Shown here piece by piece: positions 18,922 to 28,090 of a stretch of 64,000 bases of DNA. Both the position numbers and the translations under genes were made by a program. Every line of letters starts with the position of its first letter. The stretch's first letter is position 1. Under the pieces are notes generated by a model. It saw nothing but the letters and a program-made list of their open reading frames with translations. It ran no database searches and was not told the origin of the DNA. This DNA comes from Rhodoferax saidenbachensis (GTDB lineage: Bacteria > Pseudomonadota > Gammaproteobacteria > Burkholderiales > Burkholderiaceae_C), in contig NZ_CP019239.1 in the NCBI RefSeq assembly GCF_001955715.1, forward strand, positions 3,906,001-3,970,000. The letters are read 5' to 3'.

Positions 18922-20298
18922 TCAGAAGCTGCGAATCACGGTGCCGGAAAGCATCGTATTCTGGTAACGGTAATTGGGCAGGTTGGCCTGGTTGCGGCTG
19001 TGTTCTGCAGCAAGCACCAGGGACCACAGGGGCGCCAGCGACACCGTGTTGTTGACGCCTATACGCCACTCATTGTCCTTGCGTGTCTCTGTTGGGCTCA
19101 CGCCCGGGTTGGGCACGCTGTACGAGCGCTCCAGTGCGCCGATCCAGAAGGCCGTGGTCCAGTACTCGCCCTTGGACAGCGGACTGGCGTAGCTGGTGGA
19201 GTAGGTCACACGGATTTCATTCGAATCGGAATCGTGGATATTGCGCTCGGCCCGGTTGCGGCGCATGGCGTACTCCCCGATGATCAGCTGGCCTGCGCCC
19301 AGATCCTGGCTCACGCGTGCGACAAACCCGTACAGGTGGCCATTCTGCTGATCTGCATTGGCAATATCCGCGCGGTTGGCAAACTCGCGGCGCTGGTCGT
19401 CCAGCGTGAACTGGTAAAGCGTTTTCTCCTGGGGTTGCCAGTTCAAATCCAGTCCATACCCTTGATTCGTCAGGTATTGCCGCCCCTGGGTCACCAGATT
19501 GGCCAGGAGGATATACGGACGCAAGGTCAAGCCCGGCGCCTGGGTTGGCAGGGGCTTGAATTGCAGGCCCGTGTTCAGGTCCAGCATCTGCAAGTCATAC
19601 GGTTTGCTCACACCCGCCACCGGGTCACCGGAAGAGGAGCTGTAGTCCACCACATAGGCACCGAAACTCGAAACAATGGCGGCCGAGTTCTGGCTCTCCA
19701 GGTCATAGAAGTGGTTCAGCCGCACACCCACAGCGAGATCTTGATCGGCAGAAGGTTTGTCGGCATTTGCCACTGCAACCAGGGCACCCGCGGACAGCAC
19801 CTGGGCATCGTCGGTCTGGTAGGTGGGGTTGGTCTGGTGGCGCACGCCCAGCGTCAGCGCACCGCTGAACTGATTGCGCTTGTTGCGTTTGAGGGTATCG
19901 GCCAGCAGTGACTCTGCCAGGCTGCGGTTGCTGCCTTGCAACCGCGCATCGGCTACCGCGTCGCGCAACATGCTCTCGGCCATGGCGTAGGAACCCATGC
20001 GGTAATAAAGAACACCAACGTCAACGCGCACTTCGGGGGGGGCCTGCGGGTCCAGCAGCAGCCGTTCCAGCGCGGCCACGCCACCTTCGTAATTCCCTGC
20101 TTGCACAAGCAACTGGGCGTATTTGGACCAGCCCGTCAAATCCTGCGGTTGCTGGAAGACCTGGCGAAAGGCTTCGTCCGTCTGGCGCTCCAACGCCTCT
20201 GCAGTGTTGCTTTGGGCCGTGGCACTGACGCAGGCCAGAAGCCCCAGGGCTCCAACCAGGACCCGCAAGGGCATATTACGTTCAGGTGAATGCGGCAT
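18922..20298 (-). CDS. Outer-membrane beta-barrel protein with N-terminal TPRs
   Basis: The protein has 458 residues. A signal peptide (VLVGALGLLACVSATAQS) is followed by TPR-like helices at about residues 35-150 (YAQLLVQAGNYEGGVAALER) and then a long alternating beta region that ends in a terminal phenylalanine, the usual signature of an outer-membrane barrel. The layout resembles SLAM-like or DUF560-like proteins that move or assemble surface proteins. Its partner gene, ten bases downstream, encodes a secreted FecR-domain protein that could be its client or ligand. The start at 20298 has AGGGGT eight bases upstream; a second ATG lies at 20274. The function is inferred from architecture only. 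Confidence 0.75.
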   Translation of the reverse strand: MPHSPERNMPLRVLVGALGLLACVSATAQSNTAEALERQTDEAFRQVFQQPQDLTGWSKYAQLLVQAGNYEGGVAALERLLLDPQAPPEVRVDVGVLYYRMGSYAMAESMLRDAVADARLQGSNRSLAESLLADTLKRNKRNQFSGALTLGVRHQTNPTYQTDDAQVLSAGALVAVANADKPSADQDLAVGVRLNHFYDLESQNSAAIVSSFGAYVVDYSSSSGDPVAGVSKPYDLQMLDLNTGLQFKPLPTQAPGLTLRPYILLANLVTQGRQYLTNQGYGLDLNWQPQEKTLYQFTLDDQRREFANRADIANADQQNGHLYGFVARVSQDLGAGQLIIGEYAMRRNRAERNIHDSDSNEIRVTYSTSYASPLSKGEYWTTAFWIGALERSYSVPNPGVSPTETRKDNEWRIGVNNTVSLAPLWSLVLAAEHSRNQANLPNYRYQNTMLSGTVIRSF

Positions 20299-20399
20299 AT
20301 TTACGACCCCCTATCAGTGCTCATGTGTTTGCAACTCTTGACAGTTTACCGGGAAAACAAATCAAAACCACCACCTGCAACCCTCCTCCGGCAGAGGGG

Positions 20400-21581
20400 T
20401 TAGACCGGCATCGCCGAAGGCAGGTTCTGCAAGAGCAAACGCTGTACGTTGCCACCCATGATGGCGCGAACATCGGCTTCGCTGAAACCGGCTTGCAGCA
20501 GGGCATTGGTGAGCTGGGGCAGGCCGGTCACGTCAAACGGTGTTTGTGTTGCGCCATTGAAGTCCGAACCAAGCGCCACGTGCGCCACACCGACCTTGTC
20601 CACCGCATAACGAATGGCTTTGACGATGCTGGGCATGTCGGGCGTGCAGACCGCGCCGTCCCAGTAGCCAATGCCCACCACGCCGCCGGTAGCTGCGATG
20701 CGGCGCAGGTGGTCATCAGTCAGGTTACGCGGACCGGGACAGGTTCCGGCCACACCAGTGTGCGATACCAGCACCGGGCGCGTGGCCATGGCCAACACAT
20801 CTTCAATGACAGGCTTGGAGGCGTGGGCCAAGTCAATCAGCATGCCCTTGGATTCGAGCCGGGTCACCACTTCGCGACCGAAGGGCGTCAGACCGCCTTT
20901 TTTCACACCATGGGCCGAGCCACCCACCTCGTTGTCAAAAAAGTGCGTGAGGCCGGTGATACGAAAGCCTGCGTCGTACAAACGATCTACATTTTCCAGC
21001 TTGCCCTCCAGTGGGTGCAGGCCTTCGGTGGCCAGCACGGCGGCCATGCGGGTCGGGTCTTGGGTCCAGGCCTGCACAAAGGCCTCCATGTCCTGGCGGC
21101 TTTGCACAAACACCATACGCCCCTGGCTGTCAGCGGCGGTCCGTTGCAGCTTCTGCGCCTGGTAGAGCGCGCGCTCCAGCAGGCTGTTCCAGGTGGCCAC
21201 GGGCCAGCGCTGGGCCATGACCAGCATGGTGATGCTGTCGGTATCGCCGCTGTTGCTGTCGTAGTTCATGCCCTTGGGCGTTTTGGTCACCGTGGCAAAG
21301 ACCTGCAGGCCCATATGCCCTTCGAGCTGGCGTGGCAGGTCGGAGTGGCCGCGGGTGTAGCGCTGCAGCAAGTCGCGGTTCCACAGCAGCGCGTCGTCGT
21401 GCAGATCGGCCACGAACAGGGTTTTGTGCAGTACGTCGCCGCGCTCACCCGCCGTGTAGGGGCCGGGCTGCAGTACGCGGTTCATCTGTCCATCCACATA
21501 GGCAGGTACGTTGAAAAACACTGCCAGCCCCACCACGACCAGCACAGCCGCGCCGGTCAGCCATTTCTTACCACGTGTCAT
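20400..21581 (-). CDS. Membrane dipeptidase, peptidase family M19
   Basis: The 393-residue protein begins with a single membrane segment (GAAVLVVVGLAVFF), so it is probably anchored with its catalytic part in the periplasm. Metal-site motifs of renal-dipeptidase-like enzymes are all present: VADLHDDAL, ATEGLHPLEG, LTHFFDN, DLAHAS, VSHTGV and LGSDFNG. The enzyme should hydrolyse dipeptides with a zinc pair, with tolerance for D-residues at the C-terminal position. It starts one base after the stop of a small hypothetical gene, so the two are probably co-translated. Confidence 0.9.
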   Translation of the reverse strand: MTRGKKWLTGAAVLVVVGLAVFFNVPAYVDGQMNRVLQPGPYTAGERGDVLHKTLFVADLHDDALLWNRDLLQRYTRGHSDLPRQLEGHMGLQVFATVTKTPKGMNYDSNSGDTDSITMLVMAQRWPVATWNSLLERALYQAQKLQRTAADSQGRMVFVQSRQDMEAFVQAWTQDPTRMAAVLATEGLHPLEGKLENVDRLYDAGFRITGLTHFFDNEVGGSAHGVKKGGLTPFGREVVTRLESKGMLIDLAHASKPVIEDVLAMATRPVLVSHTGVAGTCPGPRNLTDDHLRRIAATGGVVGIGYWDGAVCTPDMPSIVKAIRYAVDKVGVAHVALGSDFNGATQTPFDVTGLPQLTNALLQAGFSEADVRAIMGGNVQRLLLQNLPSAMPV

Positions 21582-21582
21582 G

Positions 21583-21903
21583 TCACTCCAGTCTGTGTAA
21601 TGCGGCCAGATTGATCAGCGCGGACAACACCTCGGACTTGAAGCCCACGCGTTTTTCGCCCTCTTTGTAACCGCTCAGAATCAGGGACTGCAGGTATTCC
21701 GTGCAGTCCTTGTGGCCCCAGAATTTTTCGATGGACAGGGCAATGCGGATATGGTGCTCCGCGATGATGGCCATTTCGTTGTCGATGCGGGCCTGCAGCG
21801 GCCGCTCATGCAGGGGCATGGGGCGCGTGGGCAGGTCCTCTTCTTCCCAGCTCAAGGAGGGGAAGCCGGTTTCTTGGAATTTGGAATCTTTTGGATCGGG
21901 CAC
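21583..21903 (-). CDS. Small conserved hypothetical protein
   Basis: The predicted product has 106 residues with an acidic N-terminus (FPSLSWEEEDLPTRPMPLHE) and a helical C-terminal part (EHHIRIALSIEKFWGHKDC). No signal peptide or membrane segment is visible, so it should be cytoplasmic. I do not recognise the family. It sits between a serine hydrolase gene (39-bp gap) and the dipeptidase gene (one-base gap), which points to co-expression with the dipeptidase. The start used is a GTG with no clear Shine-Dalgarno; an internal ATG at 21819 would give a 78-residue form. Confidence 0.6.
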   Translation of the reverse strand: MPDPKDSKFQETGFPSLSWEEEDLPTRPMPLHERPLQARIDNEMAIIAEHHIRIALSIEKFWGHKDCTEYLQSLILSGYKEGEKRVGFKSEVLSALINLAALHRLE

Positions 21904-21942
21904 TATGAATTCGGGCAGGACGCAGGTTTCGCGCCAATATGC

Positions 21943-23367
21943 CTATTTTGGCAGGGCCGACAGCACGTCCGCCAACAATTTACATTCATCGTAGGGGCCA
22001 TGGATCCAGCCCATGCGCACCACCACTGCGTCTTTGGAAGGTACCACCGCCACCACCTGGCCCCAATGCCCGCCCATGGCGACCATGTCTTCGGGCACCC
22101 CGGGGTAGGCCTTGCAGTCGCCCGCCTGGCGGTTGCCGTAGAGCCAGCTCATGGCGCCGTAGCCCCGGCCATCGCCCCCTGCCGTGGCGGGGGTACTGGC
22201 GCGTTTCAGCCAGCCCGGCGGCAGCACCTGCTTGCCATCCCACTGGCCGTCCTGCAATACCAGTTGGCCCAGCCGCGCCCAGTCACTCACACTGGCCCAC
22301 ATATAGGAGGAGCCAACCCAGGTGCCGCTGGCATCGGTTTCCAGGGTGGCGGAGCGGGCGCCAATGGGGTCAAACAGCGCCGTGCGCGGGTATTTCCAGT
22401 AGGTTTCGTCTTTGTCGAAGCGGCCCCGGTCCACAGCGGCCAGCAAATTGGCCGTGGCGCTCAGGTAGCGCCAGCGCGTGCCGGGCGCGGCTTCCGCCGG
22501 ATGGGCCGCCGCCCAGGCCGCGGTGTCATTCGCACCCCACAACATCTGTGGCACGGAGCCCCAGGGGTTGTAGTCTTCGGTACTCTTGAGCCCGTCACGC
22601 ATGTAAAGCAGGTCTGACACCTTAATGTCTTTGCGGCCATCCTTGCGCCAGTCTTCCACCCAGGCTGGCGCACGGCCTGCGGGGAAGGCGTCGACCACAG
22701 GCCCGTCCAGCGGCAGCCCGGCCTCAGCCGCCAGCTTGTGGGTCAGCATGCCGGTGATGGTCTTGGTCATGGACCAGCCGTGCAGCGGTGTGCCCGGGGC
22801 CAGACCGGGTGCATCGCGCAGCAACAGCAGGCGGCCGTGTTGCACCACGGCCAGGCCGCGTGCATTCGCACCATTCGGGTCACCGGCGCCGACAAAGGCG
22901 GCTTCTGCCACCTGCTGCAGTTTTCCCACATCTACACCCGGGCCCCACTGGTCTGCTGGCACCGCCACATCACCGGCCGGCCAGGGCCGGTTAGGGTCTA
23001 TGCCGGGTTGGTACGCACGGGCCTGCGGATCGGATTCGGCGCCCACCACACAACCGCGGTCGCGCAAAAGCGCGGCACGGCGCGTCACCAGACCGGCAAA
23101 ACGGGCCGTGACGGTGTGGTTGGGTTCGTCGATGGAAATGCGGATGGCCTGGAGCACCGGGCTGGCGGGCAAGACCTCTTCGGCCATCAGGTTGGCCAGC
23201 GGGCGCCCGGCCACAAAGGCAGCAGAGCAAATGCCCTTGGCCGCCATGCCCGCTGCATTTTGCGGAATGCCAAAGTAAAACAAGCCGCCTACGACCAATG
23301 CGGGCAAGCCAAGGACCACGCCCCCGGCTACCACCGCCACACGTTTGAAGCCCCGTATCTGCGCCAT
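21943..23367 (-). CDS. Membrane-anchored serine hydrolase, beta-lactamase class C-like family
   Basis: The 474-residue protein has one N-terminal membrane segment (VAVVAGGVVLGLPALVVGGLF) and a large extracytoplasmic beta-lactamase-like domain. The active-site tetrad SMTK follows LHGW; a Tyr-Ser pair stands in RYLSATANLL; and GGHWGQ near the end fits the third motif. Such proteins are usually esterases, DD-peptidases or 6-aminohexanoate-dimer hydrolase-like enzymes rather than antibiotic resistance factors. The neighbours are a peptidase and a small hypothetical gene on the same strand. The substrate is unknown. Confidence 0.82.
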   Translation of the reverse strand: MAQIRGFKRVAVVAGGVVLGLPALVVGGLFYFGIPQNAAGMAAKGICSAAFVAGRPLANLMAEEVLPASPVLQAIRISIDEPNHTVTARFAGLVTRRAALLRDRGCVVGAESDPQARAYQPGIDPNRPWPAGDVAVPADQWGPGVDVGKLQQVAEAAFVGAGDPNGANARGLAVVQHGRLLLLRDAPGLAPGTPLHGWSMTKTITGMLTHKLAAEAGLPLDGPVVDAFPAGRAPAWVEDWRKDGRKDIKVSDLLYMRDGLKSTEDYNPWGSVPQMLWGANDTAAWAAAHPAEAAPGTRWRYLSATANLLAAVDRGRFDKDETYWKYPRTALFDPIGARSATLETDASGTWVGSSYMWASVSDWARLGQLVLQDGQWDGKQVLPPGWLKRASTPATAGGDGRGYGAMSWLYGNRQAGDCKAYPGVPEDMVAMGGHWGQVVAVVPSKDAVVVRMGWIHGPYDECKLLADVLSALPK

Positions 23368-23444
23368 GCTTGCCTCCGGTTTTTATTGGAAACCATGGTA
23401 ACCGGTACACCAGCAGGGTCACGGTGTGCGGGCACAATGGGCCC

Positions 23445-24938
23445 ATGTCTTATCTGCCACCTTTCACCGCCCCCATGCGTTTCACCGATCCGGCCGCTGC
23501 GCTGGCCCAGGTGGCGCATATTTACGACACCGGCATTGCCCACCTGCGCGAAGCCATGCAGCGCTTTGTCGCAGGCGACGACAGCTTCGCCCATGTGCGT
23601 GCCTGTTACCCGCTGGTGCGCATCCACACCGACACGGTGTCGCGCAAGCCAGGCTCCGAGAGCGCGCGACTGAGTTTCGGCTTTGTCGCCGGACCCGGAC
23701 GCTTTGAGACCACCCTCACACGCCCCGACCTGTACCGCGGTTACTACCTGGAACAGTTCAAGCTGCTGCTGCAAAACCACGGCGTTGAGCTGGAGGTGGG
23801 CACCAGCAGCCAGCCGATTCCCGTGCACTTCTCGTTTGCCGAACACGACCACGTGGAAGGCACGATGAACGCCGAGCGCCGCATGCGCATGCGCGATGTG
23901 TTTGACCTGCCGGACCTAGCCGCCATGGACGACGGCATTGCCAACGGCACCTACGAGCCCAAGCCGGGCGAGCCGCAACCCCTGTCGCTGTTCACCGCGC
24001 CACGCGTGGACTATTCGCTGCACCGCCTGCGCCACTACACCGGCACCGGGCCGGAGCACTTCCAGAACTTTGTGCTGTTCACCAACTACCAGTTCTACAT
24101 CGACGAGTTCATCGCCCTGGGCCGCGCCGCCATGGCCGACCCCAACAGCGGATACGTCGCCTTTGTGGAACCCGGCAACATGGTGACGCGGCGCGTGGGC
24201 TTACCTGCGCAAGCGGTCGACGCACTGGGCGTGGCGCCACCGCGCCTGCCGCAAATGCCGGGCTACCACCTGGTGCGCGACGACAACGCGGGCATCACCA
24301 TGGTCAACATCGGCGTGGGCCCGGCCAACGCCAAAAACATCACCGACCACATTGCCGTGCTGCGCCCACACGCCTGGATCATGCTGGGCCACTGCGCTGG
24401 CCTGCGCAACAGCCAGCAACTGGGCGACTACGTGCTGGCCCACGGTTATGTGCGCGAAGACCATGTGCTGGACGAAGAACTGCCGCTGTGGGTGCCCATC
24501 CCTGCACTGGCTGAAATCCAGGTGGCACTGGAGCAGGCCGTGGCCGACGTGACCCAGGTCAAGGGCGCGGCGCTCAAAAGCATCATGCGCACCGGCACCG
24601 TGGCCAGCACCGACAACCGCAACTGGGAGCTGCTGCCCGACAACCAGCCCCAGCGCCGCTTCAGCCAGAGCCGCGCGGTGGCGCTGGACATGGAAAGCGC
24701 CACCATTGCGGCCAATGGTTTCCGCTTTCGTGTGCCCTACGGCACCCTGCTGTGTGTGAGCGACAAGCCGCTGCACGGCGAAATCAAGCTGCCCGGCATG
24801 GCCAACCATTTTTACCGTGAGCGGGTGGACCAGCATTTGCGCATCGGCATGCGGGCTATAGAGCTGCTGCGGGCGCAGGGCGTGGACCAGTTGCACAGCC
24901 GCAAGCTGCGCAGCTTTGCCGAGGTGGCCTTCCAATAA
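23445..24938 (+). CDS. amn: AMP nucleosidase
   Basis: The 497-residue protein is close to the length of E. coli Amn. The N-terminal half (FTAPMRFTDPAAALAQVAHI, HVRACYPLVRI) is the Amn-specific domain, and the C-terminal half has the nucleoside phosphorylase fold with IMLGHCAGLRNSQQLGDYVL and AVALDMESATIAANGFRF. The enzyme cleaves AMP to adenine and ribose 5-phosphate and helps control adenylate pools. The start is the ATG at 23445 (MSYLPPF); the frame extends upstream without conserved sequence. It is divergent from the serine hydrolase gene and precedes the sigma factor gene on the same strand by 79 bp. Confidence 0.92.
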   Translation: MSYLPPFTAPMRFTDPAAALAQVAHIYDTGIAHLREAMQRFVAGDDSFAHVRACYPLVRIHTDTVSRKPGSESARLSFGFVAGPGRFETTLTRPDLYRGYYLEQFKLLLQNHGVELEVGTSSQPIPVHFSFAEHDHVEGTMNAERRMRMRDVFDLPDLAAMDDGIANGTYEPKPGEPQPLSLFTAPRVDYSLHRLRHYTGTGPEHFQNFVLFTNYQFYIDEFIALGRAAMADPNSGYVAFVEPGNMVTRRVGLPAQAVDALGVAPPRLPQMPGYHLVRDDNAGITMVNIGVGPANAKNITDHIAVLRPHAWIMLGHCAGLRNSQQLGDYVLAHGYVREDHVLDEELPLWVPIPALAEIQVALEQAVADVTQVKGAALKSIMRTGTVASTDNRNWELLPDNQPQRRFSQSRAVALDMESATIAANGFRFRVPYGTLLCVSDKPLHGEIKLPGMANHFYRERVDQHLRIGMRAIELLRAQGVDQLHSRKLRSFAEVAFQ

Positions 24939-24981
24939 AGCCAGAGAAGGCAGGCAAAACCCAGCTATCTTCTTTAAGTCC

Positions 24982-25009
24982 TCAAGCCTGTGCCCCAAAA
25001 GGCCGATCA
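24982..25009 (+). promoter_or_regulatory. Putative sigma-28 promoter upstream of the FliA-like gene
   Basis: TCAAGCCT (24982-24989), 12 bases, then GCCGATCA (25002-25009) resembles the flagellar sigma consensus (TAAAGTTT, 11 bases, GCCGATAA), with seven of eight matches in the downstream box. It ends nine bases before the ATG of the FliA-like gene, so a transcript from it would be almost leaderless. It would make the sigma factor drive its own gene. Confidence 0.4.
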
Positions 25010-25017
25010 CCGCTTGT

Positions 25018-25791
25018 ATGCCCAAGCACCTCACCGCCCTGGATGCCAAACAGCACCCGCTGATTGAGGCACAGATCCGCCTGGTGGAGCGCATTGCTTA
25101 CGGCATGGCGCGCCGCCTGCCGGTCAGCGTGGACCGGGCCGATCTGGTCCAGGACGGTTTGCTGGGACTGTCCGAAGCCATCCTGCGCTGGACCCACCAG
25201 ACCAATGGGGCGCACTTCGAGAACTACATGGCGCTGCGCGCACACGGCGCCATGCTGGACGGATTGCGCACGCTGGACCACGGCAGCCGCAAGGTGCGCC
25301 GGGACATGCGCCGTATCGAGCTGGCCATCCAGCACCTGGAACACCAGCACGGCCGGGCGCCGCGTGAGCAGGAGGTCGCCCAACTGCTCGACATGCCGCT
25401 GCGGGAATACCAAAGCACCCTGCAGGAGGCCCATGGCTACCTGCTGATTTCGCTGGACGATATTGGTGGTGACAACGCTGAGGCCTATCTGGACCAGTGC
25501 ATTGCAGAAAATGCAGACCCGCTGGTCGTGCTGGAGCGCTCGGCCCTGCGCCAGGCACTGGCCATGGCCATCACCCGGCTGCCCGCGCAAAAGCAGGAGC
25601 TGCTGACGCTGTATTACGAGAAGGGCCTCAAGATGCACGAAATCGGCAAGGCCCTGCGCCTGACCGAAGCCCGCATCTCGCAGCTGCACACCCAGACCAT
25701 CGCGCAATTGCGCGCAGTCATCGTCGAAGGCACCATGGCCACCCTGCTCAAGCCGCGCAGCAAGCGGCGCGAAGCAACTTTGGCGACCTGA
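25018..25791 (+). CDS. fliA: FliA/WhiG-family RNA polymerase sigma factor
   Basis: The 257-residue protein has complete sigma-70 regions 2, 3 and 4. Region 2 holds RLVERIAYGMARRLPVSVDR and ADLVQDGLLGLSEAILRW. LRAHGAMLDGLRTLDHGSRK resembles the FliA RGAMLDELRSRDW segment. Region 3 follows (GRAPREQEVAQLLDM), then region 4 with EKGLKMHEIGKALRLTEARI and SQLHTQTIAQLR. The factor would direct late flagellar and chemotaxis genes, but no flagellar gene is in the window. The ATG at 25018 has no Shine-Dalgarno and sits nine bases behind a putative sigma-28 promoter. The stop codon directly abuts the convergent purT stop, with no base between. Confidence 0.82.
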   Translation: MPKHLTALDAKQHPLIEAQIRLVERIAYGMARRLPVSVDRADLVQDGLLGLSEAILRWTHQTNGAHFENYMALRAHGAMLDGLRTLDHGSRKVRRDMRRIELAIQHLEHQHGRAPREQEVAQLLDMPLREYQSTLQEAHGYLLISLDDIGGDNAEAYLDQCIAENADPLVVLERSALRQALAMAITRLPAQKQELLTLYYEKGLKMHEIGKALRLTEARISQLHTQTIAQLRAVIVEGTMATLLKPRSKRREATLAT

Positions 25792-27018
25792 TCAGGCCTT
25801 GCGCGGCTTGACGCGGGAAGCCGCCAGCTTGGCGTTGGTGCGCGCCACTTCCACATCGGCATCAAACGCCAGCGCCACACCCATGCGGCGCTTGGTGAAG
25901 CTCTCCGGCTTGCCAAACAGGCGGATGTCGGTGTTGGGCACCTGCAGGGCGTCGGCCACGCCGTCAAACACGATGCCGTGGGCCTCCACACCGCCATAGA
26001 TCACGGCGCTGGCGCCCGGGCTCTTAAGTGCGGTGTTGACCGGCAGGCCCAGGATGGCACGCGCGTGCAGCTCAAACTCGTTTTGCCACTGGGTGATCAT
26101 GGTCACCATGCCGGTGTCGTGCGGGCGGGGGCTCACTTCGCTGAACCAGACGTCCTCACCCTTCACAAACAGCTCCACGCCAAACAGGCCCATGCCCGCA
26201 GGCTTGCCGTCCAGCCCCTGGCCCAGGTTGTCGGTCACGGTCTTGGCGATGTGCTGTGCCCGCTCCAGCGCCTTGGGGTGCATGGGGTGCGGCTGCCAGC
26301 TCTCCACATAGTCACCGCTGACCTGCACATGGCCAACCGGATCGCAGAACTGGGTCTGGATACTGCCGTCCGCACCGCGGGCGCGCACGGTCAGCAAGGT
26401 GATCTCGTAGTCGAAATCGATAAATCCTTCGACGATGATGCGGCCATGGCTCACCCGGCCACCGGCCATGGCGTAGTCCCAGGCTTTTTGCACGTCGGCC
26501 GGGCCGTCGATCTTGCTTTGGCCCTTGCCCGAGCTGCTCATCACCGGTTTGACGATACAGGGGTAACCAATGCCCGCGTCGATAGCGGCTTGCAGCTCGG
26601 CCAGCGAGTCGCAAAACTTGTACGGGCTGGTAGCCAGGCCCAGCGTTTCAGCGGCCAGGCGGCGGATACCCTCACGGTCCATCGTCAGGCGCGCGGCGCG
26701 GGCCGTGGGCACGACCTTCACAACGCCCGCCGCTTCCAGTTCCTGCAACATGGGCGTGGCAATGGCTTCGATCTCGGGCACCACCCAGTCGGGCTTTTCC
26801 TTTTCGATCAGCGCCTTGAGCTGTGCCGGATCACTCATGGTGATGGTGCGCGCGTGATGGGCAACTTGCTGGCCGGGCGCGTTCTCGTAGCGGTCCACCG
26901 CAATCGTTTCCACACCCAGGCGCTGCAGCGCAATCAAGACTTCCTTGCCCAGTTCGCCGCTGCCCAGCAGCATGACTTTGGTGGCTTGGGGGGTGTTGGG
27001 GGTGCCGAAGGTGGTCAT
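25792..27018 (-). CDS. purT: Formate-dependent phosphoribosylglycinamide formyltransferase
   Basis: The 408-residue protein matches PurT in length and motifs: [20 protein letters not shown] at the N-terminus, the ATP-grasp segments [17 protein letters not shown] and [16 protein letters not shown], and [16 protein letters not shown]. It uses ATP and formate to make formyl-GAR in purine synthesis, a folate-independent alternative to PurN. The start used is the ATG at 27018 (MTTFGTP); the frame remains open upstream to 27297 but runs antisense through the ABC gene. It ends tail to tail with the sigma factor gene. Confidence 0.95.
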   Translation of the reverse strand: MTTFGTPNTPQATKVMLLGSGELGKEVLIALQRLGVETIAVDRYENAPGQQVAHHARTITMSDPAQLKALIEKEKPDWVVPEIEAIATPMLQELEAAGVVKVVPTARAARLTMDREGIRRLAAETLGLATSPYKFCDSLAELQAAIDAGIGYPCIVKPVMSSSGKGQSKIDGPADVQKAWDYAMAGGRVSHGRIIVEGFIDFDYEITLLTVRARGADGSIQTQFCDPVGHVQVSGDYVESWQPHPMHPKALERAQHIAKTVTDNLGQGLDGKPAGMGLFGVELFVKGEDVWFSEVSPRPHDTGMVTMITQWQNEFELHARAILGLPVNTALKSPGASAVIYGGVEAHGIVFDGVADALQVPNTDIRLFGKPESFTKRRMGVALAFDADVEVARTNAKLAASRVKPRKA

Positions 27019-27093
27019 GGGAAGGGTGTCCTGCAATGGAGGGGTAAAAGGAAGCGGCAAGTTTAATTCGTGCCGCTGCGCGACAATGGCGCC

Positions 27094-28032
27094 ATGTCTA
27101 GCACCCCCCACCCCGCCCCGCTTCTGCAGGTCCAGAACCTCTCCAAACGCTACGGCAATACGGAGGTCGTCAAAGACCTGTCCTTTGACATTGCGCCCGG
27201 TGAATGCCTGGGCGTGATTGGCCCCAACGGGGCCGGTAAAACCACCACCATCCGTATGTGCCTGGGGCTCACTGCCCCGGATGGCGGCGCCATCCATGCC
27301 AACACCCTGCAGATGCCGCGCGATGCGCTGGCCATCAAGGCTCGCTGGGGTGTGGTGAGCCAGATGGACACACTGGACCCGGACTTCAGTTGCGCCGAAA
27401 ACCTGCTGGTTTACGGCCGTTACTTCGGCATGAAAGATGCGCAGATCAAGGCGCGCATTCCCTCACTGCTGGAGTTTGCCTCCCTGTCGCACAAGGCCGA
27501 TGCCCGGCCCGGTGAACTCTCGGGTGGCATGAAACGCCGCCTCTCACTGGCCCGCGCTTTGGTCAACGACCCGCAGCTGTTGCTGCTGGACGAGCCCACC
27601 ACTGGGCTGGACCCGCAGGCGCGCCACCTGATGTGGGAGCGCCTGCAACTGCTGTTGCAACAGGGCAAGTCCATCCTGCTGACCACCCACTTCATGGACG
27701 AGGCCGAACGCCTGTGCTCCCGCCTGCTGGTGCTGGACCACGGAAAGAAAATTGCCGAGGGCAAGCCGCGTGACCTGATCGCCGAACACCTGGAACCCGA
27801 TGTGGTCGAGGTGTACGGCGTAGGCGCCCTGGCGCTGGTGGACAGCCCGCTGCGCGCCCGTGCCTCACGCGTGGAAGTCAGCGGTGAGACGGTATTTTTC
27901 TACACCGCCAACGCGGGCGTGCTGCTGCAGGCGCTGGGCGCCCACCCGCAGTTGCGCACCCTGCACCGCCCCGCCAACCTTGAAGACCTGTTCCTCAAAC
28001 TCACCGGACGCCAGATCCGCGAAGAAGGATAG
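27094..28032 (+). CDS. ABC transporter ATP-binding protein, NodI/drug-exporter type
   Basis: The 312-residue protein has a full ABC ATPase domain: Walker [11 protein letters not shown], the signature [15 protein letters not shown], Walker [14 protein letters not shown] and the H-loop [13 protein letters not shown]. The C-terminal 80 residues form the extra domain seen in NodI, CcmA and DrrA-type exporters. With the permease seven bases downstream it forms an exporter of the ABC-2 class, probably for a lipid-linked or hydrophobic substrate. I use the ATG at 27094 (MSSTPHP), because an in-frame ATG at 27070 has no ribosome binding site. Confidence 0.9.
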   Translation: MSSTPHPAPLLQVQNLSKRYGNTEVVKDLSFDIAPGECLGVIGPNGAGKTTTIRMCLGLTAPDGGAIHANTLQMPRDALAIKARWGVVSQMDTLDPDFSCAENLLVYGRYFGMKDAQIKARIPSLLEFASLSHKADARPGELSGGMKRRLSLARALVNDPQLLLLDEPTTGLDPQARHLMWERLQLLLQQGKSILLTTHFMDEAERLCSRLLVLDHGKKIAEGKPRDLIAEHLEPDVVEVYGVGALALVDSPLRARASRVEVSGETVFFYTANAGVLLQALGAHPQLRTLHRPANLEDLFLKLTGRQIREEG

Positions 28033-28035
28033 ACC

Positions 28036-28090
28036 GCTATGAATTCAATAGCTGATCACGCGCAATCCACGGGGGCTACAGGCCAAAAAC
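28036..28090 (+). repeat. Short interspersed element, copy 1 (contains a start codon)
   Basis: GCTAT, seven bases, ATAGCTG, then CGCGCA-like sequence, then GGGGGCTACAGGCC and an A-run. It is the first of six copies of a family described under findings. The ATG of the ABC permease lies inside its left arm, and it encodes residues 1 to about 17 of that protein. Confidence 0.75.

Noticed and set aside
18228..21614. Long plus-strand open frames opposite the FecR, barrel and dipeptidase genes
   Set aside because: The minus-strand proteins have signal peptides and catalytic motifs; the plus-strand products have none and lack ribosome binding sites.
25978..27066. Plus-strand open frame opposite purT
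   Set aside because: PurT on the minus strand is unambiguous; the plus-strand product is an antisense artefact.
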